A stretch of 64,000 nt of DNA. Source: Cytophagales bacterium. Its GTDB lineage: Bacteria > Bacteroidota > Bacteroidia > Cytophagales > Cyclobacteriaceae. The position numbers and the translations under genes are program-made. Positions 20,710-29,439 of this stretch are shown here, piece by piece. Every line of letters begins with the position of its first letter. Within the stretch, counting starts at the first letter, position 1. The stretch spans positions 1 through 64,000 of the forward strand of contig DAHVFH010000010.1 in the NCBI GenBank assembly GCA_027317105.1, given 5' to 3'. The notes beneath the pieces are model-generated. The model was given only the letters and a program-made list of their open reading frames with translations, was not told the origin of the DNA and searched no databases.

Positions 20710-20780
20710 GTTGGTAGTTTTTTTAAGGGCAGGCAGGTAACGATTTCGGGAAATTATTTTTAGGAAACGATAACCAAAAA

Positions 20781-22529
20781 ATGACGAAAGAACTTGATCC
20801 ACCAGAACTAATCCAGTTGAAGTTTGGAGAAGATGCGGTCTCCAGGCAAGCAACTAAAGATGGGATTACCACCTTGTGGATCGCATCTTCGAAGATCGTG
20901 GAGGTGTTGCGTCATCTAAAAAATGAAATCCCAAGCCCTTTTCTGTTCTTGTACGATCTTTCCGCCATTGACGAGCGTCCGCGCAAAAAAGAACAGGGTT
21001 ACCCTTCCAATGAATTCACTGTCGTATATCATCTTTTTTCTTTCGAACGAAATTCCTTCTTGCGGTTAAAAGTTGCCCTCAAAGGCGATCATCTTTTAAT
21101 ACCAAGCATTTCCAAACTTTGGTTGAATGCCAACTGGTACGAGCGTGAGGTGTTCGATATGTTTGGCATCCGCTTCGATGGCCACCCCAATATGCGAAGA
21201 ATATTGATGCCCCTTTCCTGGCAAGGTCACCCGCTACGGAAAGAGCATCCTGCGCGGGCTACAGAGATGGGTCAATTTCAGTTGCCCGATGATAAGGTAG
21301 ATCGTGAACAAGAGGCATTAAGATTCAAGCCGGAGGAGTGGGGGATGGCTACCCATAGTGATGATTCGGATTTTATGTTTTTGAACATTGGGCCGCAACA
21401 TCCGGGAACGCATGGGGTTCTTCGGATAATTTTACAATTGGATGGCGAAGATATTGTCGATGCCGTACCCGACATTGGTTTTCATCATCGCGGTGCAGAA
21501 AAAATGGCGGAACGCCAATCGTGGCACACCTACATTCCATACACCGATCGCATTGATTATTTAGGTGGCGTTAATAACAATCTTGCTTATTTATTGTCGG
21601 TAGAAAAACTGGCGGGTATCGAAGTGCCCGAGCGTGCCAATGTAATAAGGGTGATGTTGTGCGAATTATTCAGAATTGCCAGCCACCTGGTTTGGTATGG
21701 AACTTTTGCCCAGGATGTAGGACAACTGTCCCCTGTGTTTTACATGTTTACCGATCGGGAAAAAATATTTGATATCATCGAAGCAGTTTGTGGGGGCCGT
21801 ATGCACCCCAATTGGTTTCGCATCGGTGGTGTGGCCCAGGATCTCCCGAATGGATGGGAAGTTTTAGTAAAGAATTTCATCACATACTTCCCCAAAAAAC
21901 TGCGAGAATACGATAAAATGGTGATGCAAAACAGTTTGTTCAAAGCACGTACCGAGGGCATTGGCATTTTCACAAAACAAGAAGCCATCGAGTGGGGGGC
22001 TACAGGCGCCAATTTACGTGCCTGTGGCATGGAATGGGACTTCCGGAAAAAACAACCTTACTCTGGCTATGAAAATTTTGACTTTGAGATCCCTATCGGG
22101 AAGAATGGCGACTGCTACGATCGCGCCTTAGTTCGTATCGAAGAGATGCGACAAAGCTTGCGGATCATTGAGCAATGTGTAAAGAATATGCCGGCAGGTC
22201 CCTACAAGTCGGATCACCCGTTGACCACACCTCCTGTGAAGAAAAATACGATGAAGGATATTGAAACACTCATTACCCATTTTTTAAATGTGAGTTGGGG
22301 GCCAGTGATTCCCCCCGGAGAGGTGATGAGTTGTACCGAAGCAACAAAAGGAGCAAATAGTTATTATGCGATTAGTGATGGAAACACCTCACCGTATCGC
22401 GTTCGGGTGCGTACCCCATCGTTCGCGCACATGCAAATGTTGCCCTACATCAGCAAAGGATATACGGTAGCGGATATGCTCAGTATTTTGGGAGCGATGG
22501 ATTATGTATTGGCAGATATTGATAGGTAG
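20781..22529 (+). CDS. nuoCD: NADH-quinone oxidoreductase subunit C/D fusion
   Basis: This 582-residue protein fuses NuoC (about 1-170, 30-kDa signature near [23 protein letters not shown]) and NuoD (from about 185 to the end, [15 protein letters not shown]). NuoD motifs [15 protein letters not shown] and C-terminal YVLADIDR are intact. The length is close to the fused E. coli NuoCD. NuoD lines the quinone cavity with NuoB. The fusion is continuous, with no stop or frame change between the parts. Confidence 0.96.
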   Translation: MTKELDPPELIQLKFGEDAVSRQATKDGITTLWIASSKIVEVLRHLKNEIPSPFLFLYDLSAIDERPRKKEQGYPSNEFTVVYHLFSFERNSFLRLKVALKGDHLLIPSISKLWLNANWYEREVFDMFGIRFDGHPNMRRILMPLSWQGHPLRKEHPARATEMGQFQLPDDKVDREQEALRFKPEEWGMATHSDDSDFMFLNIGPQHPGTHGVLRIILQLDGEDIVDAVPDIGFHHRGAEKMAERQSWHTYIPYTDRIDYLGGVNNNLAYLLSVEKLAGIEVPERANVIRVMLCELFRIASHLVWYGTFAQDVGQLSPVFYMFTDREKIFDIIEAVCGGRMHPNWFRIGGVAQDLPNGWEVLVKNFITYFPKKLREYDKMVMQNSLFKARTEGIGIFTKQEAIEWGATGANLRACGMEWDFRKKQPYSGYENFDFEIPIGKNGDCYDRALVRIEEMRQSLRIIEQCVKNMPAGPYKSDHPLTTPPVKKNTMKDIETLITHFLNVSWGPVIPPGEVMSCTEATKGANSYYAISDGNTSPYRVRVRTPSFAHMQMLPYISKGYTVADMLSILGAMDYVLADIDR

Positions 22530-22555
22530 GTTAAGAGTTGAAAGTGGACACTATA

Positions 22556-23044
22556 ATGAATAAGGATCAAGAATTAAAAATGTTGACCACACAAGAAATA
22601 AAAGAAATCGAAAAAGCCATAAGCATCGTGCCGTATAAAAAAGCGGCTTGTGTGGAAGCATTGAAAGTGGTGCAAGAGCATAGGAGTTATGTATCCGATG
22701 AAAGCCTGAAAGAGGTAGCCAGCTACATGGATATGTCGGCTGAAGAGTTGGATTCTGTGGCGACCTTTTATAATCTGATTTTTCGGAAGCCAGTGGGAAG
22801 GCATATAATCTTATTGTGTGATAGCATTAGTTGTTGGGTGATGGGCTATGAAAATATTAAAGAACAGCTTACTCATAAATTGAATATTGGTTATGGTGAA
22901 ACCACTGCCGATGGTCGATTCACGTTATTGCCCAACCCTTGTTTGGGTACTTGCGATTGCGCTCCGGCATTGATGATCGGTAAGGATTTATATAGAAACT
23001 TAAAGGTGGAAGAACTGGATGAAATTTTGAAAAAATATGAATAA
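22556..23044 (+). CDS. nuoE: NADH-quinone oxidoreductase subunit E
   Basis: This subunit (162 residues from the chosen ATG) carries the 2Fe-2S cluster N1a of the NADH-oxidising module. The four Cys ligands are in CDSISCW and NPCLGTCDCAP. A TTG at 22538 and an ATG at 22580 are in frame and also possible; 22556 lies closest to the usual N-terminal length. It follows nuoCD after a short spacer. A near-perfect palindrome lies between its stop and nuoF. Confidence 0.94.
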   Translation: MNKDQELKMLTTQEIKEIEKAISIVPYKKAACVEALKVVQEHRSYVSDESLKEVASYMDMSAEELDSVATFYNLIFRKPVGRHIILLCDSISCWVMGYENIKEQLTHKLNIGYGETTADGRFTLLPNPCLGTCDCAPALMIGKDLYRNLKVEELDEILKKYE

Positions 23045-23056
23045 AGCCCACAGACA

Positions 23057-23082
23057 ACAGTCAACTGTCGACAGTGGACTGT
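23057..23082. repeat. period-7 palindrome between nuoE and nuoF
   Basis: The 26 bases are a palindrome with a single mismatched pair, centred on GTCGAC at 23067-23072. Read along one strand it is also a period-7 repeat of a CARCWGT-like unit (about four units from 23054). It is the loop-free form of the repeat-arm pattern in the other nuo spacers. No U-tract follows, so it is not a classical terminator. Confidence 0.75.
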
Positions 23083-23096
23083 GGACATTTTAAATT

Positions 23097-24392
23097 ATGG
23101 AGAAACCACTAACACAACACATTCGCAAAGACGGCAGACCCCTCAGCTTGAAAGAGTATGAGCAGGTAGGCGGCTATCAGTCGTTGCGGAAGATTGTGAA
23201 GATGTCTCCGCAGGAAGTTCAAAACCTGGTTAAAGAATCTAACCTCAAGGGCAGAGGCGGAGCGGGGTTCAGCACGGGTTTAAAATGGAGTTTTGTTCCG
23301 ATGAATGTGCCCAAGCCAAAATACTTGGTGGCTAACGCGGATGAGATGGAGCCAGGTACATTCAAAGATAGAATTTTGCTAGAGTCAACGCCCCATCAAT
23401 TGATTGAAGGGATGATCATTGCAGCTTATGCGATTCAAGCGGATGAATCTTTTGTATTTCTTCGCTGGGCTTACAAGACAGCGGCCGAAGCGATCACGCT
23501 AGCCATTTATGAAGCGCAGGAAGCGGGCTATCTTGGAAAAAATATTTTAGGGTCTGGTTTTGATCTTCACATGCATTTACATACTGGCGTAGGCCGGTAC
23601 ATGTGCGGAGAAGAAACCGCGTTGCTTAATTCGCTGGAAGGTAAACGAGCAACACCGCGTGCTAAACCACCCTTCCCTCAAGTCAGCGGTTTGTTTGGAC
23701 GGCCGACCATCGTGAACAATGTAGAAACCTTTTGCTGCCTTCCCCATATTGTAAATAACGGTGCCGATTGGTTCAAGAAATTGAGTCTTACAAAAGATGC
23801 AGGAACAAAACTTTATGGCGTAAGCGGGAAAGTAAAAAAGCCAGGCGCTTGGGAATTGCCGATGGGAGTTACGTTGCGCGAGTTGATTGAAGACCATGCT
23901 GGCGGTATGCAAGACGGATTAAAATTTCGTGGAGCATTGCCGGGTGGCGCCTCTACGGATTTCCTCGTAGAAGAACACCTTGATGTGAAAATGGATTTTG
24001 AAGGCGTGGCGGCTGCGGGCAGTCGGTTGGGAACAGGTACAGTGGTGGTGCTGGATGACAAAACCTGTCCCGTTGGTTTTGTAAAAAACCTCGAACATTT
24101 CTTTGCGCAGGAGTCGTGCGGATTTTGCACGCCTTGCAGAGAGGGATTGCCTTGGATCGAAAAAATATTGGCTTCTATCGACAATGGTGATGGAAGGCCA
24201 GAGGATATCAAATTATTGGAAGACCACACGAAATTGCTTGGCCCTGGAAATACATTTTGCGCTTTGGCTCCCGGTGCGATGGAACCTCTTCAAAGTGCAT
24301 TGAAATATTTTAAAGAAGATTTTGAAAGACATATTAGAGAGAAGGGTTGTCATTATGAAATGGAAATGGCCACAAAGGCACTAAGTCAATAA
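23097..24392 (+). CDS. nuoF: NADH-quinone oxidoreductase subunit F (NADH-binding)
   Basis: This 431-residue subunit binds NADH, FMN and 4Fe-4S cluster N3. The NADH site GRGGAGFSTGLKW, FMN-site CNADEMEPGTFKDR-like segment (NADEMEPGTFKDR), and cluster ligands ESCGFCTPCREG plus a later Cys (NTFCALAPGA) are all present. The last residues (ATKALSQ, then stop) are encoded by a repeat arm (24370-24385) whose inverted partner lies 470 bases downstream. The native C-terminus therefore seems replaced or extended by the inserted element, outside the catalytic core. Confidence 0.95.
   Translation: MEKPLTQHIRKDGRPLSLKEYEQVGGYQSLRKIVKMSPQEVQNLVKESNLKGRGGAGFSTGLKWSFVPMNVPKPKYLVANADEMEPGTFKDRILLESTPHQLIEGMIIAAYAIQADESFVFLRWAYKTAAEAITLAIYEAQEAGYLGKNILGSGFDLHMHLHTGVGRYMCGEETALLNSLEGKRATPRAKPPFPQVSGLFGRPTIVNNVETFCCLPHIVNNGADWFKKLSLTKDAGTKLYGVSGKVKKPGAWELPMGVTLRELIEDHAGGMQDGLKFRGALPGGASTDFLVEEHLDVKMDFEGVAAAGSRLGTGTVVVLDDKTCPVGFVKNLEHFFAQESCGFCTPCREGLPWIEKILASIDNGDGRPEDIKLLEDHTKLLGPGNTFCALAPGAMEPLQSALKYFKEDFERHIREKGCHYEMEMATKALSQ
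24370..24385. repeat. left arm of the nuoF/nuoG element
   Basis: Two degenerate octamers (CCACAAAG, GCACTAAG) match the reverse complement of the right arm exactly over 16 bases. They also encode part of the NuoF C-terminus. Confidence 0.8.
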
Positions 24393-24429
24393 AAGTATGT
24401 TTCGTTTTTGCGATGAAATTTGAGATGAA

Positions 24430-24810
24430 ATGGAATTTGAAAAACTAACTGTTCAGGACGAAGATATTGGCAAAGCTATTGTCAATGCTGCGTTTAAAGT
24501 TCACTCTGAATTAGGCCCCGGCCTTTTGGAGAAAATTTATGAGGTTTGTCTTGAACATGAACTTAAGAAAGAAGGATTTATTGTGGAAAGGCAGCTTACC
24601 ATTCCGATTCAGTATGATGGCATTACCTTCGATGAAGGACTTAGGCTCGATATTTTGGTTGAAAATAAAATAAAGGCTGTGGATCAAGTGAATCCAGTCT
24701 GGCAAGCTCAAGTATTAAGTCATTTAAAACTGACCAACCTTAGACTAGGATATATGATCAACTTCAATGTGCCTTTGATAAAGCAAGGAATTAAAAGAAT
24801 TATTGCGTGA
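24430..24810 (+). CDS. GxxExxY family protein (PD-(D/E)XK-like), possibly catalytically damaged
   Basis: This 126-residue protein shows the family's naming motif GPGLLEKIYE near residues 34-43. It also has the C-terminal block VNPVWQAQVLSHLKLTNLRLGYMINFNVPLIKQGIKRII. Members are predicted PD-(D/E)XK nuclease-fold proteins of unknown role, often in many copies per genome. The expected order is a D-x-L-V-E strand, then a hydrophobic E-x-K strand. Here LDILVENKIKAVDQV seems to lack about four residues of that second strand, including its catalytic Glu. The gene sits between two inverted repeat arms within the nuo operon and is probably co-transcribed. Confidence 0.85.
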   Translation: MEFEKLTVQDEDIGKAIVNAAFKVHSELGPGLLEKIYEVCLEHELKKEGFIVERQLTIPIQYDGITFDEGLRLDILVENKIKAVDQVNPVWQAQVLSHLKLTNLRLGYMINFNVPLIKQGIKRIIA

Positions 24811-24846
24811 ACGATTAAAACAAGTGACTGAATGGGATATAAAAAA

Positions 24847-24870
24847 CTTGGTGTCTTAGTGCCTTTGTGG
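24847..24870. repeat. right arm of the nuoF/nuoG element (period 8)
   Basis: Three consecutive octamers follow the consensus CTTNGTGN. The last two (24855-24870) are the exact reverse complement of the left arm. The arm ends 24 bases before the nuoG start. Confidence 0.8.
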
Positions 24871-24894
24871 AAAAATAAAATGTAAACGAACTAA

Positions 24895-27594
24895 ATGGCA
24901 ACGCTCTATATTGATAACCAACCGCACGAAGTGCACTCGGGTAACAACTTGTTGGAAGTGTGCCTTTCACTCGGTATTGATTTGCCTTACTTCTGCTGGC
25001 ATCCTTCCCTTGGATCAGTAGGAGCATGCCGTCAATGTGCCATCAAAGTTTACAAAGACGAAAATGACAAGAAAGGAAAGTTGATCATGTCGTGCATGGA
25101 ACCGGTGACGAACAATCAACGGATATCAATTACCGATATCGAAGCAAAAGAATTCAGGGAGCAAGTGATTGGCTGGCTGATGACCAACCATCCCCATGAT
25201 TGCGCGGTTTGTGATGAGGGAGGGTCTTGTCATTTACAGGACATGACAGTGATGGCCGGCCATACCTATCGCCAGTTCAGGTATAAAAAACGTACCTATA
25301 AAAATCAGAATCTTGGCCCCTTCATCAATCACGAGATGAACCGCTGTATCCAATGTTATAAGTGTGTTCGCTTTTATAAAGATTATGCCGGAGGTAAGGA
25401 CCTGGATGCCTTTGCTTCGAAAAACAAAGTTTATTTCGGGCGGCACGAGGACGGTGTGTTGGAAAGTGAATTCAGTGGCAACCTGGCGGAGGTTTGCCCA
25501 ACAGGTGTATTCACGGATAAAACATTGAAGCAACATTATACACGCAAGTGGGACCTTACCATGGCTCCTTCAATTTGCCAGCATTGCAGCTTGGGTTGCA
25601 ACATTATTGCGGGTGAGCGGTATGGATCGTTGCGTATGATTTCTAATCGGTACAACGGAGACGTAAATGGTTACTTCATTTGTGATCGTGGCCGCTTTGG
25701 TTATGAATTTGTAAATGCCCCCGACAGAATTCGGGAGCCGATGCTGAATAATAAAGTAATCGGAAAAACAGAAGTATTGGAAGAGATTAAAAGATTGTTG
25801 AAAGAAGCGAAGGTTATTGGTATTGGTTCGCCAAGGGCTTCTTTGCAATCCAACTTTGCGTTAAAGGCATTAGTTGGAAAAAATAATTTCTATCATGGTG
25901 TTTCAGAGAATGAACATGATATGGCAGATCTGGCCATCAAAATTTTGAAAGAAGGCCCGGTTCGTACACCAACGTTAAGTGAAGTAGAAAAATCTGATGC
26001 TGTCTTTATTTTAGGTGAAGACTTGACAAATACGGCTCCGATGCTTGCCTTGGCCGTGCGTCAGGCGGTTCGCGTACAGCCGATGAAAGACGTGGCAAAA
26101 GCAAATATTCCGGATTGGAATGATGCCGCTTCACGCGAATTTATTCAGGATAAACTTGGGCCGATGTTCAGTGCAACCATTCACGCCACAAAGCTGGATG
26201 ACATCGCCACGCAAACTTATTATGCTTCTCCAGATGAACTCGCACGCTTAGGTTTCGCAGTGGCACATATCCTTGACAATACTGTTCCTGACGTTTCTAA
26301 TCTCTCACCCGAGTTGAATAAATTAGCGGAACAGATTGCCAACTCACTACTAAACGCTGAACGACCAGTGATAATTTCCGGGCTTTCAAGTGCCACTGAA
26401 ACGGTGATGCGTGCCGCAGCGAATGTTGCCTGGGCTTTGCACAAGAAGAATAAAAATACCGGTTTAGTACTCACGATGGTAGAATGCAATTCTCTTGGCC
26501 TTGCGATGATGGGCGGTGGTCGTTTGGATGGCGCATTTAATGCCATCCTTCATAACCATGCCGATACTGTCATCGTCATGGAGAATGATCTTTACCGACA
26601 CGGCTCCTCGGCTACCGTTGACAAATTCTTAAAGATGTGTAAGCAGGTTATTGTTCTAGATCATAGTAATCATGCAACAATAAAGAAAGCACACGTTGTT
26701 ATTCCCGCAGGAACGTTTGCAGAATCAGATGGCACGCTGGTCAATAACGAAGGTCGTGCGCAGCGCTTTTTTCAAGTTTATGAATCAACGGAAGTAATTC
26801 AAGAAAGCTGGCGCTGGCTGCTGAACATGGGTGTGAATGCAGGAAATGAACGAATGAACAAATGGAAGAATTTTGAGGATATCACCAGGGCTATTTCGGA
26901 AGAAGAAGAAATGCTGAAAGGGGTAGAGACCATTACACCGCCTGCCAATTTCCGAATTGCAGGTCAGCGGATACCGCGTGAACCGCATCGGTATAGTGGA
27001 CGTACGGCCATGAATGCGGGGATTAATGTAAGTGAGCCAAAACCACCAGAAGACCCGGATTCTTCTTTGTCATACACCATGGAAGGATATCGGGGACAGG
27101 CTCCGGCATCGCTTATTCCGTTTTTCTGGTCGCCCGGTTGGAACTCTGTGCAGTCAGTGAATAAATATCAGGAAGAGGTAGGTGGACACCTTCGTGGTGG
27201 TGACCCTGGGCTAAGATTATTGGAAGCGGATCCAAATAGTTCTGCAAATTACTTTACGTCTGTTCCTGAAGTTTTTCATCCATTGGAAGATCATATTTGG
27301 ATGGTTTGGACTTATCATATTTTTGGTTCGGATAATCTGAGTGCCCGATCTTCATCAATTGCTCAGCGAATTCCAAAACCTTACGTGATGGTGAGTCCAA
27401 AGGACGCTGAACAATACAAGCTTCAGGACGGACAGGTACTTTCCTTTACGATTGAAAAGCAATCCTATTCTTTGCCAATAAAAATAAATTCAACATTACC
27501 GCATGGCGTTGCAGCACTGCCCTATGGATTTGAAGGAATGCCGGCAACCGAATTGCCCTGTTGGGGAATTGTTAAACCAGTAGCCAATAAGTGA
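24895..27594 (+). CDS. nuoG: NADH-quinone oxidoreductase subunit G
   Basis: This 899-residue iron-sulfur subunit has an N-terminal 2Fe-2S domain (FCWHPSLGSVGACRQC), then a His-Cys 4Fe-4S site (HDCAVCDEGGSCHLQD) and NRCIQCYKCVRF. It also keeps the optional N7 cluster motif CQHCSLGC with a distal Cys in FICDRGRFGY. The large C-terminal part is the molybdopterin-oxidoreductase fold without visible cofactor residues, ending in a dinucleotide-binding domain (about 800-899). It extends the electron wire from NuoE/F toward NuoI. Confidence 0.95.
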   Translation: MATLYIDNQPHEVHSGNNLLEVCLSLGIDLPYFCWHPSLGSVGACRQCAIKVYKDENDKKGKLIMSCMEPVTNNQRISITDIEAKEFREQVIGWLMTNHPHDCAVCDEGGSCHLQDMTVMAGHTYRQFRYKKRTYKNQNLGPFINHEMNRCIQCYKCVRFYKDYAGGKDLDAFASKNKVYFGRHEDGVLESEFSGNLAEVCPTGVFTDKTLKQHYTRKWDLTMAPSICQHCSLGCNIIAGERYGSLRMISNRYNGDVNGYFICDRGRFGYEFVNAPDRIREPMLNNKVIGKTEVLEEIKRLLKEAKVIGIGSPRASLQSNFALKALVGKNNFYHGVSENEHDMADLAIKILKEGPVRTPTLSEVEKSDAVFILGEDLTNTAPMLALAVRQAVRVQPMKDVAKANIPDWNDAASREFIQDKLGPMFSATIHATKLDDIATQTYYASPDELARLGFAVAHILDNTVPDVSNLSPELNKLAEQIANSLLNAERPVIISGLSSATETVMRAAANVAWALHKKNKNTGLVLTMVECNSLGLAMMGGGRLDGAFNAILHNHADTVIVMENDLYRHGSSATVDKFLKMCKQVIVLDHSNHATIKKAHVVIPAGTFAESDGTLVNNEGRAQRFFQVYESTEVIQESWRWLLNMGVNAGNERMNKWKNFEDITRAISEEEEMLKGVETITPPANFRIAGQRIPREPHRYSGRTAMNAGINVSEPKPPEDPDSSLSYTMEGYRGQAPASLIPFFWSPGWNSVQSVNKYQEEVGGHLRGGDPGLRLLEADPNSSANYFTSVPEVFHPLEDHIWMVWTYHIFGSDNLSARSSSIAQRIPKPYVMVSPKDAEQYKLQDGQVLSFTIEKQSYSLPIKINSTLPHGVAALPYGFEGMPATELPCWGIVKPVANK

Positions 27595-27654
27595 TAGATA
27601 TGCAAAAGCTTAAAAAATATAACAATTTAACAAGCAGAATGACAGTGCAGTTTG

Positions 27655-27682
27655 CTTACTGCTTGCTGCCTACTGCCTATTT
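27655..27682. repeat. period-7 repeat between nuoG and nuoH
   Basis: Four successive heptamers follow the consensus CYTRCTG, the last diverged. They end 5 bases before the nuoH ATG. Weakly related complementary units (GCAG, CAGTG) lie just upstream at about 27634-27654, so an imperfect hairpin is possible. The frame open upstream of the nuoH ATG is only this repeat read as codons. Confidence 0.6.
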
Positions 27683-27687
27683 TAAGA

Positions 27688-28677
27688 ATGAACAACATGA
27701 CTGAACCGATAAATCCTTGGTTTATTATTGGCGGAGTTTTAGCCGGACTTCTAACAGTCGCACCTGGGTTGATCTGGTTTGAAAGGAGACTGCTTGCGCT
27801 GTGGCAAGATCGCTATGGCCCTAATCGTGCGGGTCCATTTGGTGTGCTTGTGGTTTTGGCAGACACGATCAAGCTTTTCTTTAAAGAGGATTGGATTCCT
27901 CCGTTTGCGGATAAAGCAGTTTTTGTGATTGCCCCGGCTATCGTTGCCATCACGGTGCTGATGAGTTTTGTGATCGTGCCTTTTGCACCTGGCGTTATTG
28001 TCGTTGACTTGAACATCGGAATTCTTTTCTTTTTGGCCATGTCTTCCATGGGAGCTTACAGTATTATTCTAGGGGGTTGGGCTTCGAATAATAAATATGC
28101 ATTACTTGGTGCGATGCGTGGAGCGGCTCAATTAATTTCTTACGAAGTTTTTATGGGGCTTTCACTTATGGGCGTGGTGTTGCTTTCCGGCTCCTTTAGC
28201 TTGCAAGATATTGTTAACTCGCAAAAAGGCATGTGGTACGTTGTTCCACAGTTTATTGGCTTTGTAACTTTTTTAATTGCAGGCATTGCAGAAACCCATC
28301 GCCTTCCTTTTGATATTCCTGAAGCAGAAAGCGAACTGATAGCCGGCTTTCACTCCGAGTATTCCAGTATGAAATTTGGGTTGTTTTTCGTGGGTGAATA
28401 CTTGGGCATCACACTAATTTCAGCACTTGTGGTGTGTTTGTTTTTTGGAGGATGGCTTGGCCCGGATTTTCTTCCTCCGTTGGTTTGGTTTATACTCAAG
28501 ACTTTTGTTTTCATTGGCCTTTTTATTTTGTTGCGGGCTTCCATGCCTCGGCCACGCTATGATCAGCTTATGGAATTTGGATGGAAAATAATATTGCCGA
28601 TAACGCTTTTAAACTTGGTTGTAACGGCTGTCATTTTGTTGGTACAATCAGGCGCGGTAATGAATATTAAATTTTGA
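27688..28677 (+). CDS. nuoH: NADH-quinone oxidoreductase subunit H
   Basis: This membrane subunit (329 residues from the chosen ATG) has eight predicted helices. The cytosolic loop conserved in NuoH is visible: [20 protein letters not shown] near residues 30-50, and later [28 protein letters not shown]. It forms the quinone channel with NuoB/D. I chose the ATG at 27688 since the upstream frame is repeat sequence. A second Met three codons later is possible. Confidence 0.95.
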   Translation: MNNMTEPINPWFIIGGVLAGLLTVAPGLIWFERRLLALWQDRYGPNRAGPFGVLVVLADTIKLFFKEDWIPPFADKAVFVIAPAIVAITVLMSFVIVPFAPGVIVVDLNIGILFFLAMSSMGAYSIILGGWASNNKYALLGAMRGAAQLISYEVFMGLSLMGVVLLSGSFSLQDIVNSQKGMWYVVPQFIGFVTFLIAGIAETHRLPFDIPEAESELIAGFHSEYSSMKFGLFFVGEYLGITLISALVVCLFFGGWLGPDFLPPLVWFILKTFVFIGLFILLRASMPRPRYDQLMEFGWKIILPITLLNLVVTAVILLVQSGAVMNIKF

Positions 28678-28680
28678 TGG

Positions 28681-28800
28681 ACAATTACAGATTACATAGT
28701 ACAAATTATAGATTTGATTTAGCGCCAAGAAGTAAATCAAGTTGCAATGGGCAATCTGAAATTGGGATTTGTAATCTGGAATTTAAAATTTGTAATTCTA
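28681..28800. repeat. two facing period-7 arms between nuoH and nuoI
   Basis: The left arm (28681-28715) is five heptamers of the type CANATTA. The right arm (28752-28800) is seven heptamers of the complementary type AATYTGN. The arms are imperfect inverted repeats: CAGATTACA at 28688-28696 and TGTAATCTG at 28770-28778 match exactly. The 36-base centre is not repetitive. It starts 3 bases after the nuoH stop and ends 6 bases before the nuoI ATG, filling the spacer. Confidence 0.75.
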
Positions 28801-28806
28801 ACAAGT

Positions 28807-29322
28807 ATGTTTAGCATCTTACAGAGTATGTGGCTCGTTTTTTTGCACATGTTTCATAAACGTGAAACGATACAATACCCTGAAGAAAAGGTAAAACTTC
28901 CGGCTCGTTGGCGTGGAAGGATTGTGCTGACCCGTGACCCGGACATGGGAGAGCGGTGCGTAGGTTGTTATTTGTGTGCCGCGGCTTGCCCCGTGGATTG
29001 CATCTCCCTTCAGGCAACCGAAGATGAAAACGGAAGACGGTATCCCGAATTTTTTCGAATCAATTTTTCAAGGTGTATCTTTTGTGGCTATTGTGAAGAA
29101 GCTTGCCCCACCTATGCGATTCAGTTAATCCCTGATTTTGAAATGGGGGAATACAACCGACAGAACTTGGTGTATGAAAAGGAAGATTTGTTGATTAATG
29201 GAGAAGGAAAATATCCAGGCTATAATTATTATAAAGTAGCGGGGATGGCCATTGGTGGAAAAGACAAAGGACAAGCGGAGAATGAAGAACCACCTTTAGA
29301 CATAAAGAGTTTAGAACCCTAA
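28807..29322 (+). CDS. nuoI: NADH-quinone oxidoreductase subunit I
   Basis: This subunit (171 residues from the chosen start) carries two 4Fe-4S clusters (N6a, N6b). The ferredoxin motifs are [15 protein letters not shown] and [15 protein letters not shown]. An in-frame ATG exists at 28747, but those 20 extra codons are the period-7 repeat read through, so 28807 ([18 protein letters not shown]) is the real start. It links NuoG to NuoB. Confidence 0.95.
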   Translation: MFSILQSMWLVFLHMFHKRETIQYPEEKVKLPARWRGRIVLTRDPDMGERCVGCYLCAAACPVDCISLQATEDENGRRYPEFFRINFSRCIFCGYCEEACPTYAIQLIPDFEMGEYNRQNLVYEKEDLLINGEGKYPGYNYYKVAGMAIGGKDKGQAENEEPPLDIKSLEP

Positions 29323-29340
29323 ATAAATTGAAAAATATCA

Positions 29341-29433
29341 GATTCAAGATTCAAAATTGAGATGGAAGAAATACTTAATAGTCCTTTGTGTTTTTTGAAA
29401 CCTAAAATTTTGAATTTGGAATTTAGAATTTGA
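29341..29433. repeat. two facing period-7 arms between nuoI and nuoJ
   Basis: The left arm (29341-29361) consists of GATTCAA-type heptamers. The right arm (29406-29433) is four AATTTNG-type heptamers. Over 18 bases (29341-29358 against the right arm) 15 positions are complementary. The 44-base centre is unique. The right arm ends 6 bases before the nuoJ ATG. Confidence 0.75.
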
Positions 29434-29439
29434 AATACC

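Larger units (their letters stand above)
24370..24870. mobile_element. repeat-arm element carrying a GxxExxY gene, inside the nuo operon
   Basis: A perfect 16-bp inverted repeat bounds this 501-base segment: CCACAAAGGCACTAAG at 24370-24385 and its reverse complement at 24855-24870. The left arm overlaps the last codons of nuoF and its stop. Inside is one gene (24430-24810) of the GxxExxY family, unrelated to complex I and read in the same direction. The layout suggests an insertion between nuoF and nuoG. No target-site duplication or transposase is visible, so the mobility mechanism is inference. Confidence 0.65.

Noticed and set aside
27652..27687. Upstream extension of nuoH from a TTG
   Set aside because: The extra codons are the CYTRCTG heptamer repeat.
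28747..28806. Upstream extension of nuoI
   Set aside because: The extra 20 codons are the period-7 repeat arm read in frame; family N-termini start at about 28807.
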